64,000 bases of DNA from Bacteroidales bacterium UBA7258 (GCA_002472565.1 DKSK01000027.1:163010-227009); one strand, 5' to 3'; positions 16,721 through 25,867 are shown, numbered from the stretch's first letter. The notes: generated by a model from the sequence alone, not told the origin. Made by a program: numbers and translations.

Positions 16721-17142
16721 GCGAGAAGGTTAACAAGCTGCTGAAGATTCTCTTCATCTTTTATCTGATGGGGATCGTGGCACTCTGCCTCTGGCATTTC
16801 AAAGATATGTCGGGGCTGAACGGGACCATTCTTGGAATACCGAAGGACAAGATCACCCATTTCGTAATGTTCTTTCCTTTCTCTTTCCTCCTCTTCTGGG
16901 CCTATGACGACCTCACCAAGACCCCGGCCAAATCCCTGCTGTGGCTCTCTCTGACCGTAATCATCGGCCTGCTTTTCGCGGCTGGAACAGAAATCGCACA
17001 GGAACTTCTCACGCAAGATAGGTCGGCCGATCCCAAGGATTTTCTTGCTGACGGCCTCTCGATAGGAATATCCGCCCTCATAGTCTTCTGCATAGACATA
17101 GGCAAACAAAGGCATAAAGCCAGAAAAGAGGAAGCAAAATAA
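16717..17142 (+). CDS. VanZ-like membrane protein
   Basis: A 141-residue protein with four predicted membrane segments (about 8-27, 50-66, 75-95, 115-133). The motifs PKDKITHFVMFFPFSFLL, EIAQELLTQDRSADPKDFLADGLSIG match the VanZ fold, whose conserved acidic and aromatic residues lie in those loops. VanZ was named for low-level teicoplanin resistance, but the family role is not settled. The start at 16717 was chosen because it gives an ATGA overlap with the previous stop; a longer frame upstream only runs through the CBM9-like gene. Confidence 0.82.
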   Translation: MSEKVNKLLKILFIFYLMGIVALCLWHFKDMSGLNGTILGIPKDKITHFVMFFPFSFLLFWAYDDLTKTPAKSLLWLSLTVIIGLLFAAGTEIAQELLTQDRSADPKDFLADGLSIGISALIVFCIDIGKQRHKARKEEAK

Positions 17143-20100
17143 TGAGACTCAAACACATCGCAGTTCTATTGATCGCGGCCTTGGCGGCCGCCCTCACCGC
17201 CTCGGCCCAAAATACGGTCAGAGATTTCAAGCCTGCCGCGGACTCTCTTTCGGTGCTGGTGAAAGAACACACCGGAGTCTGGACGAAACTGATATTGAAA
17301 TCCGTCCTTAAAAGGGGGTCCGAGCTGGACTTCTACTTCGACAAGAATCTCGGAGACATCCCTTGGAAGGAGGGCGATATCGATTGGCTGCGTTCCAGAT
17401 TGCGCGACCTCAAACCGGAAGGCTACGGGCGCTACAGAATAGGGAACATCTACTGCGACGGAATAAAGGCGGCCACCCTGGTGACCCCCTCCCTGGGCAA
17501 CAGCGGGAAACCGGACGACTCGAAATGGAACACCGAAGACAGGGGAAGGAGCGAGAGGCCCTTGGTGGAGAGAGTCGGAGCCTTAGACTTTTCGAAGGGC
17601 CTTTCTTCCAGATATATCTCCCTCTGGCAGAGCCACGGAAGGTATTACGAGACAAAGACTCACCGCTGGGAGTGGCAGAGAGCCCAGTGCCAGCAGACCG
17701 TAGAAGACTGCTACACCCAGAGCTACGTTCTTCCTTTCCTTATCCCGATGCTGCGCAACGCTGGAGCCTACGTAATCGACCCGCGCGAAACCGACACCCA
17801 GACCGACGAGATAGTGATGGATAATGATCCAGCCTTCCCGGAGCCGAGGCTCAACGGCGTCCGCAGGCTGGGAAGCTATTCCGAGGAAGGAAGGTGGAAA
17901 GACGCCGGGACAGGCTTCGCCGACCTCAAGGCCGTATACTCCGGGAATGATAATCCTTTCACCATGGGGACGGCCAGAATGGCCGAAGTCTCTTCGAGAG
18001 ACACCTGCCGCGTCAACTGGATTCCGGATTTTCCAAAGCGCGGGACCTATGCGGTATACATCTCCTACAAGAGCCTTCCGAACAGTTCTGACGCCGCCCA
18101 CTACGTCGTGAAGCATCTGGGAGGGACGAGCGAATTCTTTGTCAATCAGAAAATGGGCGGAGGAACCTGGATTTATCTCGGGACCTTCGACTTCGACGAC
18201 GGCTGCTACGTCAGTCTCGACAACATTGAGCGCAAAGGGCACCGTGAAGGACGAAAGGCCGTAGTGACGGCCGACGCCGTAAGGCTGGGCGGAGGCATGG
18301 GCAAGATAGCCCGCGGCGACAAGGATCAGGACAGCGCCGAATACACCACCTCCGGTCTTCCGGCCTACCTCGAAGGCGCCATCTACAACATGCAATGGAG
18401 CGGAGTGGACTCCACGATACTCAACCGCTGGGATGACGACTACACCCGCGACTACGCCTGCCGCGGAGCCTGGACGGCGATGATGGCTGGAGGCTCCAGG
18501 GTCAATCCAAAGGAAAAGGGCAAGGGCATCCCCGTCGACCTTTCCTTCGCCTTCCACACCGATGCCGGTACCACCCCGAACGACTCCATCATAGGCACCC
18601 TGGCCATCTACACCAGCAAGTGCGACGGAAGCTATCTGCTTCCGAACGGGGAAGACAGACGCCAGGACAGGGAATATGCTGACTTCGTACAATCTCAGGT
18701 TGTCAGCGACATAAGGGCGAAATTCAATCCAGATTGGACGAGGCGCCAGCTCTGGGACCGCTCCTACAGCGAATCCCGCACCACCGGCGTCCCTGCCATG
18801 CTTCTTGAGCTTCTCTCCCACCAGAATTTCGGGGACATGAAATATGGGCTCGACCCGGATTTCCGTTTCACTGTGTCCCGCGCGGTCTATAAGGGCATAC
18901 TCAAATTCCTGAGCAACCGCTACGGAAAGTCCTATGCCGTCCAGCCGCTTCCGGTGCATTCTTTCGCCGTCGAAATCAAGGACGGGAAGACGGCAGTACT
19001 CAGCTGGAAAGACACGGAAGACGAAATCGAACCTACGGCTGTCCCTACCGGATACCTTGTCTACACAAGGGTAGGAGACGGAGCCTTCGATGAGGGAAGG
19101 ATACTGACTAAGACCAGCCGGGTCAACGGGAGGGTCTATGCCGACATCCCTGTTGAAAAAGGCAAGCTCTATTCCTTCAGGATAGCGGCCTACAACGAGG
19201 GCGGACTCAGCTTCCCTTCCGAGACCCTCTGCCTCGGCATCCAGGAAAAGAGCGGAGCCGATAAAGTTCTGGTAGTCAATGACTTTTACCGCGTCGCGCC
19301 ACCATCATGGTTCGACACTCCTACCTACGCAGGCTTCGATATGAGACTTGATTCCGGAGTTCCTTACATGTACGGAATTGATTACATAGGCGAGCAATAC
19401 GAGTACAGAAGGGGTCTTCCATGGCTTGATGACGACAATCCTGGCTTCGGAGCTTCCTTCAGCAACATGGCCGGGAAAAAGATTCCGGGAAATACCTTTG
19501 ACTTCGCCTATGTCCATGCAAAACAGATCTTCGGCCTCGGGGCGGAAGTCTGGTCTGCAAGCGAGGATGCTTTCTCCACCGAAGACCACGTCAGAGAAGG
19601 AGCCTGGGCGGCCGACATCGTCTGCGGCAAGCAAGTCACGACACCTTCCAGCGACAGTATCCCGACCAGGTACCAGGTCTTCCCTGACCGCTTCCAGAAG
19701 GCTCTCAGGGCCTTCGCCAAAGACGGGGGCAATATCCTCGTCTCCGGGTCGAACATCGGGACAGACATCTGGGACGAGGTCTACCCGGTCACCAAAGACA
19801 GCGCTTACACTGCCCGGTCAAAGGCCTTCGTTTCCGAAGTTCTGGGCTACAAGTGGCTGACCAACTACGCCAGCCGCGAGGGAAGGGTCTGGGTGATGAA
19901 GTCCCCGCATATCGAGACTCTAGGAATCAAGGAGCCATTCTCCTACAACAATATCCTCGGCGGCAAGACCTATTGTGTCGAGACTCCTGACGGCCTGCTT
20001 CCCGCAGGGCCGGGCGGGGCGACCTTCCTGCGCTACACCGACACCAACATTTCCGCCGGCGTATGCTGGAGCGGAGACGGCTACAAAGCGGTCAGCCTCG

Positions 20101-20183
20101 GCTTCCCTATAGAGACAGTCATGGATGAGGACGCCGCAAGGGGTCTATTCGAAACCGCCTTCGGTTTTTTCAAGGCCAAATAG
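17142..20183 (+). CDS. Exported N-acetylmuramoyl-L-alanine amidase-like protein with an inserted golvesin-type domain and Fn3
   Basis: A 1013-residue protein with a signal peptide (to SAQ, about residue 23). The first part (about 160-240) resembles the N-terminal half of an Amidase_3 domain (ISLWQSHGRYYE, then TVEDCYTQSYVLPFLIPML). A golvesin-C-like domain (about 260-375, with GTYAVYISYKSLPNSSDAAHYVV and FFVNQKMGGGTWIYLGTFDF) interrupts it. The second amidase half follows (FAFHTDAG, MLLELLSHQNF, about 460-600), then a fibronectin-III domain (about 620-715) and a distinct C-terminal domain. Bacteroidota proteins of this layout are often labelled xanthan lyase or amidase. It probably cleaves or binds cell-wall peptide or glycan. 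Its ATG shares one base with the previous stop (TAATG). Confidence 0.78.
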   Translation: MRLKHIAVLLIAALAAALTASAQNTVRDFKPAADSLSVLVKEHTGVWTKLILKSVLKRGSELDFYFDKNLGDIPWKEGDIDWLRSRLRDLKPEGYGRYRIGNIYCDGIKAATLVTPSLGNSGKPDDSKWNTEDRGRSERPLVERVGALDFSKGLSSRYISLWQSHGRYYETKTHRWEWQRAQCQQTVEDCYTQSYVLPFLIPMLRNAGAYVIDPRETDTQTDEIVMDNDPAFPEPRLNGVRRLGSYSEEGRWKDAGTGFADLKAVYSGNDNPFTMGTARMAEVSSRDTCRVNWIPDFPKRGTYAVYISYKSLPNSSDAAHYVVKHLGGTSEFFVNQKMGGGTWIYLGTFDFDDGCYVSLDNIERKGHREGRKAVVTADAVRLGGGMGKIARGDKDQDSAEYTTSGLPAYLEGAIYNMQWSGVDSTILNRWDDDYTRDYACRGAWTAMMAGGSRVNPKEKGKGIPVDLSFAFHTDAGTTPNDSIIGTLAIYTSKCDGSYLLPNGEDRRQDREYADFVQSQVVSDIRAKFNPDWTRRQLWDRSYSESRTTGVPAMLLELLSHQNFGDMKYGLDPDFRFTVSRAVYKGILKFLSNRYGKSYAVQPLPVHSFAVEIKDGKTAVLSWKDTEDEIEPTAVPTGYLVYTRVGDGAFDEGRILTKTSRVNGRVYADIPVEKGKLYSFRIAAYNEGGLSFPSETLCLGIQEKSGADKVLVVNDFYRVAPPSWFDTPTYAGFDMRLDSGVPYMYGIDYIGEQYEYRRGLPWLDDDNPGFGASFSNMAGKKIPGNTFDFAYVHAKQIFGLGAEVWSASEDAFSTEDHVREGAWAADIVCGKQVTTPSSDSIPTRYQVFPDRFQKALRAFAKDGGNILVSGSNIGTDIWDEVYPVTKDSAYTARSKAFVSEVLGYKWLTNYASREGRVWVMKSPHIETLGIKEPFSYNNILGGKTYCVETPDGLLPAGPGGATFLRYTDTNISAGVCWSGDGYKAVSLGFPIETVMDEDAARGLFETAFGFFKAK

Positions 20184-20234
20184 CCGATACAATAACATTA
20201 TTTAAAGAGTCAATTTTCCAACATCAGATAGAAT

Positions 20235-20960
20235 ATGAAAATAGCAAGCAACAAAGTCGTCGCTCTGACATACGAGCTCACGGTAGACGGGAAAGTCGTC
20301 GACAAGGCGACAGAAGAAAGGCCATTGGACTACATCCACGGAACTCATATGCTGATCCCTCGTTTCGAAGAGGAGGTCCAGGGCAAGGAGCCGGGAGAGG
20401 GCTTCGAATTCACCCTCCAGCCTGAAGAGGGCTACGGGGAGTGGGATCCGCAGCGCAGCTTTGACATTCCGAAGGATGCCTTCATGATTGACGGAGTCAT
20501 CCGTGAGGACCTGCTCAAGATAGGCGCCGTGATTCCTATGCTCAACAGCTCCGACCAGGTGGTCAGGGGGACAGTCACAGCCATAAAGGAAAATGCCGTC
20601 ACCATGGACTTTAATCATCCAATGGCAGGCAAGGTCCTGAATTTCAAAGGGAAGGTCGTTTCCGTGAGGGATGCTGCTCCAGATGAACTCGAATACGGCC
20701 TCCATGGGGAATACAAGCCTCAGGAAGGAAAATGCCATTGCCACGGAGAAGGCAAAGGTGAGCACGAGTGCTGCCACGGAGAAGGCAAAGGTGACCACGA
20801 ACGCTGCCACGGCGAGGGCAAAGGTGACCACGAATGCTGCCACGGCGAGGGCAAAGGTGAGCACGAATGCTGCCACGGCGAGGGCCATTGCAAGCATCAA
20901 GAAGGCCGTCCGGGTGCCGAAGAAGTTCCGGAGGACCATCGCGACAAGGAGAATGAGTAG
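20235..20960 (+). CDS. SlyD-type FKBP peptidyl-prolyl isomerase with His/Cys-rich repeat tail
   Basis: A 241-residue protein. Residues 1-150 are a SlyD-like FKBP domain (VVALTYELTVDGKVVDKA, PLDYIHGTHMLIPRFEEEVQG) with the chaperone insert-in-flap region in the middle (EGYGEWDPQRSFDIP...). SlyD catalyses proline isomerisation and acts as a folding helper; in E. coli a His/Cys tail delivers nickel to hydrogenase. Here the tail (about 169-223) is a tandem repeat of an 11-residue unit CHGEGKGEHEC with four to five copies, an expanded metal-binding tail. The following GT2 gene begins directly after the stop. Confidence 0.9.
   Translation: MKIASNKVVALTYELTVDGKVVDKATEERPLDYIHGTHMLIPRFEEEVQGKEPGEGFEFTLQPEEGYGEWDPQRSFDIPKDAFMIDGVIREDLLKIGAVIPMLNSSDQVVRGTVTAIKENAVTMDFNHPMAGKVLNFKGKVVSVRDAAPDELEYGLHGEYKPQEGKCHCHGEGKGEHECCHGEGKGDHERCHGEGKGDHECCHGEGKGEHECCHGEGHCKHQEGRPGAEEVPEDHRDKENE
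20739..20891 (+). repeat. 33-bp tandem repeat encoding the SlyD metal-binding tail
   Basis: Units start at 20739, 20772, 20805, 20838 and 20871 (the last partial). Each begins TGCCACGG and encodes CHGEGKG(E/D)HE(C/R). Units differ by a few bases, including GAG/GAC and one TGC/CGC change that costs a cysteine in unit 2. Confidence 0.9.
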
Positions 20961-22073
20961 ATGAAGACAGCCGTCGTCATACTGAACTGGAACACCAAGG
21001 ACTTTCTGCGCCGCTTCCTTCCAGAGGTGCTGGCTTCCGCGGAGGGCCGGGACGCAGAAGTAATCGTCGCCGACAGCGCCTCGACGGACGGCTCCATGGA
21101 GCTGATGGAGAGAGACTTTCCAAGGGTCCGCACCATCCGCTTAGACCGCAATTACGGTTTCACCGGAGGCTACAACCGCGCCCTGGGCAGGCTCAAGGAC
21201 GATGGCTTCTCTTACTACGTACTCCTTAACACCGACATCGAGGTAAGTCCGGACTGGCTGGAGCCGCTGACTGGCTGGATGGAAGACCATCCGGATTGCG
21301 GAGCTTGTGCACCGAAACTCCACTCCTTGTACCAGAGGGAGATGTTCGAGTACGCCGGGGCCGCCGGAGGCTACCTCGACTCCTACGGTTTCCCTTTCTG
21401 CAGGGGCCGCGTACTTAAAATGGTCGAAAAAGACGAGGGTCAGTACGACTCCCCGAAAGAAGTGCTGTGGTGTACCGGCGCCTGCCTTATGGTCAGGGCC
21501 GGTCTCTGGCACGAATACGGAGGGCTGGATGACCGTTTCTTCGCCCACATGGAAGAAATCGACCTTTGCTGGAGGCTCCAGCTCGGAGGCTGGAAGGTAT
21601 GCACGGTTCCGCAGTCCGTGGTCTATCACCTCGGTGGCGGCACTTTGCCCCAGAGCTCCCCGCGGAAACTCCGTCTCAATTACCGGAACAATCTGCTTCT
21701 TCTGGAGAACAACCTCGCCAAGACCTATGCGCTGAGGCTCTTCTGTGGTTTCGACAAGGATTCCGCCTACGCCCTCAAGGCCGCAAAAAAGGCTTGCAGG
21801 ATAGCGCGAGCCACCATTTTCAAAAGGATGGTGATAGACGGGGCCGCGGCGGCGGCCTATCTTCTGACTGGTAAACCGCGCTATTTCGCGGCGGTCATCA
21901 AAGGCCACAGGGAATACCGCCGGCTGCGCCGCAAGGAGTCACCTGAAGAAGTCGCCGCCTATCTCCACGCCAATGCCGGGGCGGAGGTCAGCGGTCTCTG
22001 CGGATTCTGGATTGTTCCCCGCGCCGTCTTCGGAGGAAGACGGGTATTCGGACTTGTCCATAAATTAGGCTGA
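20961..22073 (+). CDS. Glycosyltransferase family 2
   Basis: A 370-residue enzyme with the GT-A start VVILNWNTKDFLRRF, donor-binding region VIVADSASTDGS, and NYGFTGGYNRAL and LLNTDIEVSPDWL, the diphosphate/metal site that replaces a strict DxD. WCTGACLMVRAGLWHEYGGLDDRFFAHMEEIDLCWRL is the acceptor/catalytic block of the rhamnosyl-like GT2 group. It would add a sugar to a surface polysaccharide or lipid-linked glycan on the cytoplasmic face. A C-terminal membrane-associated stretch (AAAAAYLLTG) follows. The start touches the slyD stop, so the two are co-transcribed. Confidence 0.87.
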   Translation: MKTAVVILNWNTKDFLRRFLPEVLASAEGRDAEVIVADSASTDGSMELMERDFPRVRTIRLDRNYGFTGGYNRALGRLKDDGFSYYVLLNTDIEVSPDWLEPLTGWMEDHPDCGACAPKLHSLYQREMFEYAGAAGGYLDSYGFPFCRGRVLKMVEKDEGQYDSPKEVLWCTGACLMVRAGLWHEYGGLDDRFFAHMEEIDLCWRLQLGGWKVCTVPQSVVYHLGGGTLPQSSPRKLRLNYRNNLLLLENNLAKTYALRLFCGFDKDSAYALKAAKKACRIARATIFKRMVIDGAAAAAYLLTGKPRYFAAVIKGHREYRRLRRKESPEEVAAYLHANAGAEVSGLCGFWIVPRAVFGGRRVFGLVHKLG

Positions 22074-22075
22074 AC

Positions 22076-23434
22076 ATGAAGATAGTCATCGAAGGGGCCG
22101 GAGAAGTCGGCTCTCATCTCGCCAAGATGCTCAGCGGAGCGTCTAACGACATCACGATAATAGATTCGGACGAGACCAAGATCAACCGCATCAGCGGCCA
22201 GGCCGATGTCGTAGGTCTGGTCGGGGAACCATCGTCGGTCAAGGTGCTGATGGAGGCTGGGGTCGACAAGGCCGACATGTTTATCGCAGTCAATCCTGAC
22301 GCCGCCCAGGCGATCAATATCGTAAGCGCCATCCTTGCCAAGAAGCTCGGCTGCCCGAAGGTCAGCGCCAGAATCGACAACGAGGAATACCTCTCTTACG
22401 AAAACCGCTATCTCTTCACCGAGATGGGCATCGACCTGATGTTCTACCCGGAGAGGCTGGCGGCCAACGAGATCGTGGATCTTCTCAGGCGCTCGGCCTC
22501 GACCGAGACCATGGACTTCGCCCGTGGCCGTCTCCAGCTCGTCGTTTTCAAGCTTGAGGACGACTCCCCTCTCCTGGACATGAAACTCGCCGAATTCACG
22601 GCAGCAGTCCAGACTGATGACATGCCTTTCAGGGTAGTAGCCGTCTCCAGGGACAACGAGACAATCATACCTCGCTTCGACACGAAATTCCGTTACCATG
22701 ACCTTGTCTTCATAATCACGAAGCGGGAAGGCGTGCCTCAACTGATGAAAGTCCTCCATAAGAATGACATCGAAATCGAAAAGGTCATGATCATGGGAGG
22801 CGGTTCCATAGGCGGCATGGTTGCCAAGAGCATAAGCAGACAAGTGGACACCGTCAAGGTCATCGATAACGACAGGAAACGCTGTCTCGAACTGAGCGAA
22901 GGTACCGATGACAACGTGATAGTAGTCAACGGGGACGGCAGGAATTCTGATTTTCTCGTCGAGGAGAGCATCAAGGACTATGACGCCTTCGTGGCGGTCA
23001 CCGGTAATGATGAGGCCAACATTCTGGCCTGCGTAGTGGCCCGCAAATTCGGCATCGAAAGGACGATCGCCGAGGTCGAGAATCTGGAATACATAAGGCT
23101 GGCCGAAGACATGGGGGTAGATGCTGTCATCAACAAGAAGCTGATAACCGCAGGAAGGATTTTCCGGATGACTCTCTCGAACAAGGTGCGTTTCGTCAAA
23201 TATATGAGCGGGACCGAAGCCGAGGTCCTTGAATATTCCGTGGCCCCCGACAGCGCCATCACGAAGGGTCCTCTCAAGGATCTGGATTTCCCTAAGGATG
23301 CCGTTATAGGCGGCGTGATCCGCGGCAACGATTCCTTCATCGCCATCGGTTCCACGGTGATTCAGGCCTACGACAGAGTGGCGGTTTTCGCCCTTCCTGA
23401 TGCCGTGAAGATGGTGGACAAATTCTTCAAGTAG
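22076..23434 (+). CDS. trkA: TrkA potassium-uptake regulatory protein
   Basis: A 452-residue protein made of two RCK units: nucleotide-binding domains at about 1-120 (MKIVIEGAGEVGSHLAKML) and 233-350 (KVMIMGGGSIGGMVAKSI), each followed by a TrkA-C ligand domain (about 140-220 and 370-450). TrkA binds NAD(H)/ATP and gates the TrkH/TrkG potassium channel at the inner membrane. The channel gene usually follows trkA but here the next gene is convergent, so TrkH must be elsewhere. It starts 2 bp after the GT2 stop. Confidence 0.9.
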   Translation: MKIVIEGAGEVGSHLAKMLSGASNDITIIDSDETKINRISGQADVVGLVGEPSSVKVLMEAGVDKADMFIAVNPDAAQAINIVSAILAKKLGCPKVSARIDNEEYLSYENRYLFTEMGIDLMFYPERLAANEIVDLLRRSASTETMDFARGRLQLVVFKLEDDSPLLDMKLAEFTAAVQTDDMPFRVVAVSRDNETIIPRFDTKFRYHDLVFIITKREGVPQLMKVLHKNDIEIEKVMIMGGGSIGGMVAKSISRQVDTVKVIDNDRKRCLELSEGTDDNVIVVNGDGRNSDFLVEESIKDYDAFVAVTGNDEANILACVVARKFGIERTIAEVENLEYIRLAEDMGVDAVINKKLITAGRIFRMTLSNKVRFVKYMSGTEAEVLEYSVAPDSAITKGPLKDLDFPKDAVIGGVIRGNDSFIAIGSTVIQAYDRVAVFALPDAVKMVDKFFK

Positions 23435-23471
23435 CCCCGGCAGGCTCGTGCGGGGAAGGCGGACGGGGCTA
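23432..23471. terminator. Hairpin shared by the convergent trkA and ABC-F genes
   Basis: TAGCCCCG (23432-23439) and CGGGGCTA (23464-23471) form a perfect 8-bp inverted repeat. The left arm contains the TAG of trkA and the right arm contains, on the minus strand, the TAG of the ABC-F gene. No T-run follows on either strand, so termination may need Rho or the hairpin may only protect both 3' ends. Confidence 0.5.
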
Positions 23472-25283
23472 GCCGGCGATTTCCGAAAGTTCCAGCCAGC
23501 GCAATTCCTTCTCGTCAAGCAGACGCTTCACTTCGGCATATCTCAAAGAGGCCTCCTCAAGCTTGTCATAAGCGAGGCCGCCTGAATTCATCGCCTCCTC
23601 AAGAGCCGTCTTCTCCTCTCCGAGAGCCTTCATGTCGGCCTCAAGCTGGTCCATCTCTCTCTTCTCCTTGAAACTCAGACGGCGTTTCCGCTCCGCCTCT
23701 GGCCTGGCCTTCACTGCGTCCGGCTGCTTCTCCGCCTTCTCCGCCTTCTCCCGCGAGCGCTTCTCGGCCCTCCAGTCGATCATGTACTGCCTATACTCGC
23801 TGTAAGTTCCGAGGAAGTCCTTGACAGATCCATCCCCCGGAAGAATCAGCAGATGGGAAGTGAGCCTGTCGAGGAAATGACGGTCATGCGAAACTATGAT
23901 GAGAGTCCCCTTGAAGTCCATGAGATATTCCTCGAGGATGTCAAGAGTCACTATGTCGAGGTCATTGGTCGGCTCGTCCATCAGCAGCACATTCGGCTGT
24001 TCCTTCAGAATAGTCAGGAGATAGAGCCTCCGCCTTTCTCCTCCGGAAAGTTTCGAGACCGGGTTGTTGAGCATGTCGTGGGGAAAAAGGAACTGAGAGA
24101 GCAGGCGGGTGTCGTTGACCGTCTGAAGCACCGTCTGGTCCTCCTTGAAACTGATTCCCTTCTGACGGTAATAGCCTATCTTGAGAGACTCTCCCCGTTC
24201 GAGGCTCCCCGTCAAAGTGCCCGTGAGGATGGAATCTTCGCCCGAAGTCCCGATACAGACTGCGCCATGAGTCAGAATATTCAAGAAAGTGGACTTTCCA
24301 GCCCCGTTCGGGCCGACGATTCCTACCCTCTCATATCTCTGAAAATTATAGGAGAAGCCGTCAAGAAGCTTCCTGCCACCGACTTCATAGCCAAGGCCCT
24401 TGCAATCGAAGATCTTGCTGCCGAGCCTCGAAGCGCCTCCCATCTCGGCCATGGAAATCTTATCCGTCCTGTAAACGTTTTCCGCCCTATCCTTCAACTC
24501 ATAGAAGGCATCTTTCCGATACTTCGCCTTGCCGGTGCGGGCGCAAGGGGTGGCTCTCATCCATTCCAGCTCCCTCCTCAGAGTGTTCCTCAACCTCTGC
24601 GTCTCAGCGTTCATATTCTCTATCCTTTCCGTACGTTTCTCCAGATAAGCCTGATAATCGCCACGATAAGTATAGAGTGCGCCATGGTCAAGTTCTAGAA
24701 TCGTATTGCAGACATGATCCAGAAAATACCGGTCATGAGTCACCATGAGCAAGGTACAACGTGAACGTGAAAGGAAGCCTTCAAGGTACTCGATCGCATC
24801 TATGTCGAGATGGTTGGTAGGCTCGTCCATGATATAGAAATCCGCTTCCGTTGCAAGGATTCTGGCAAGGGCTACCCTCTTGGCTTCTCCTCCCGAGAGC
24901 TGGGACATCTTCTTTTCCAGGTCGAGAAGGCCGAAATTCGTGAGAAGCTGGCGAAGCCGGAGCTGGAAGGAAGCAAGGGCGTCATGGTCGGAGATGAAAG
25001 CGGACAAGTCTGCCATAGCCTGTTCCATTATCGTCTTTTCCGGGTCGAAATCAGATTCCTGAGGCAGAAAGGCGATGCGGATGTCTTTAAGGAAGGTGAT
25101 TTTTCCGCCCGAGTCCGACTTGTCCTTACCAGCCAAGATTCTCAAAAGCGAGGTCTTGCCGGCCCCGTTTGGCGCAATGAGGGCCATTTTGTCCCCTTCG
25201 TTGATATTAAAACCGATGTTGTCGAAGAGCACCTTCGGTCCGTAAGACTTCGAAATTCCTTCAATCTGAAGATAACTTGCCAT
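23469..25283 (-). CDS. ABC-F ATPase, Uup-like
   Basis: A protein of about 604 residues with two ABC ATPase domains and no membrane part. Walker A motifs are APNGAGKTS (first half) and GPNGAGKST (second); signatures are LSGGEAKRVALARIL and LSGGERRRLYLL; both Walker B motifs read MDEPTN. The linker between them is the basic P-site-tRNA interaction motif region. A charged C-terminal coiled coil (about the last 90 residues, EREKAEKAEKQ... to LDEKELRWLEL) marks the Uup type. ABC-F proteins act on the ribosome; Uup affects ribosome assembly and DNA-related phenotypes. I chose MASYLQIEGISKSYG at 25283; seven upstream codons are in frame but do not match the family. Confidence 0.87.
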   Translation of the reverse strand: MASYLQIEGISKSYGPKVLFDNIGFNINEGDKMALIAPNGAGKTSLLRILAGKDKSDSGGKITFLKDIRIAFLPQESDFDPEKTIMEQAMADLSAFISDHDALASFQLRLRQLLTNFGLLDLEKKMSQLSGGEAKRVALARILATEADFYIMDEPTNHLDIDAIEYLEGFLSRSRCTLLMVTHDRYFLDHVCNTILELDHGALYTYRGDYQAYLEKRTERIENMNAETQRLRNTLRRELEWMRATPCARTGKAKYRKDAFYELKDRAENVYRTDKISMAEMGGASRLGSKIFDCKGLGYEVGGRKLLDGFSYNFQRYERVGIVGPNGAGKSTFLNILTHGAVCIGTSGEDSILTGTLTGSLERGESLKIGYYRQKGISFKEDQTVLQTVNDTRLLSQFLFPHDMLNNPVSKLSGGERRRLYLLTILKEQPNVLLMDEPTNDLDIVTLDILEEYLMDFKGTLIIVSHDRHFLDRLTSHLLILPGDGSVKDFLGTYSEYRQYMIDWRAEKRSREKAEKAEKQPDAVKARPEAERKRRLSFKEKREMDQLEADMKALGEEKTALEEAMNSGGLAYDKLEEASLRYAEVKRLLDEKELRWLELSEIAG

Positions 25284-25833
25284 ATCAAATCCAAGCCATG
25301 TCAAAAATACCCTAAAACATCACTTTCCCGGCAGTTCACACTCCTATGCCGTCCACTCTTCCCGGCCGTTAATCATCCTCGAGAGTCGCACAGCGCGAAT
25401 TCAGGTTCCCAAACGCTTCTAATCAAACTTCAAATTTATAAATATATTTAACGCAAATCAATTCCTTGCCTCCACTCACTCCCTCTCAGCTATCTCCCAC
25501 GCAAAAATTTGCCTGATTCTCTGCTCGTCTCCAGCAGAGGCCTTAATCATCCGATGTCGCCTCAAGCATTTAGCCCGAAAACAGGTTCTAACGTTGCACT
25601 TATCTCACGATTTTTCCAACTTTTAAAATAGCAGATAAATTTCTCAAACGCAGTTCGCCGATACTTGCGCAAGACTCCCAGCGAAGAGGAGCGAAGTTCG
25701 CCGGACATAGTGATTTGTTCCCCGGCCATAGTGAACGAAGGTGAACGGGAGTTGATCTCTGAACGGCCGACACTGTGTGTGTGTGGGATCTCCCTTTCCT
25801 AACAGACCCGGCATATTCATCCCCAATTTTCCT
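25284..25833. other. Long intergenic region without a recognisable gene
   Basis: About 550 bp between the divergent ABC-F and glpT-like genes. It holds an inverted repeat CTCTGCT-cgtctcc-AGCAGAG (25519-25539), two copies of TTAATCATCC about 170 bp apart (near 25368 and 25542), a 21-bp-period imperfect pair CCGGACATAGTGA / CCGGCCATAGTGA (25701-25713, 25722-25734) and a short GT run (about 25768-25780). A TATTTTTG box on the minus strand (25309-25302) may serve the ABC-F gene. No coding frame with a credible protein is seen. Confidence 0.5.
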
Positions 25834-25841
25834 TATCTTTG
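25834..25841 (+). promoter_or_regulatory. -7 element of the glpT-like gene
   Basis: TATCTTTG is an exact TAnnTTTG; the start would be near 25845, giving a leader of about 23 nt. A -33 TTTG is not obvious at the right distance. Confidence 0.5.
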
Positions 25842-25867
25842 TAGATTGTTAATTTTACGTAATCAAA

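Noticed and set aside
17583..18959. A 458-codon minus-strand frame inside the golvesin/amidase gene
   Set aside because: Antisense shadow of a well-supported gene in GC-rich DNA; no motif or signal.
20739..20891. CRISPR-like array
   Set aside because: The 33-bp units are contiguous without spacers and lie inside slyD, encoding its tail.
21959..23518. A 519-codon minus-strand frame opposite trkA
   Set aside because: Antisense to trkA, whose RCK motifs are clear.
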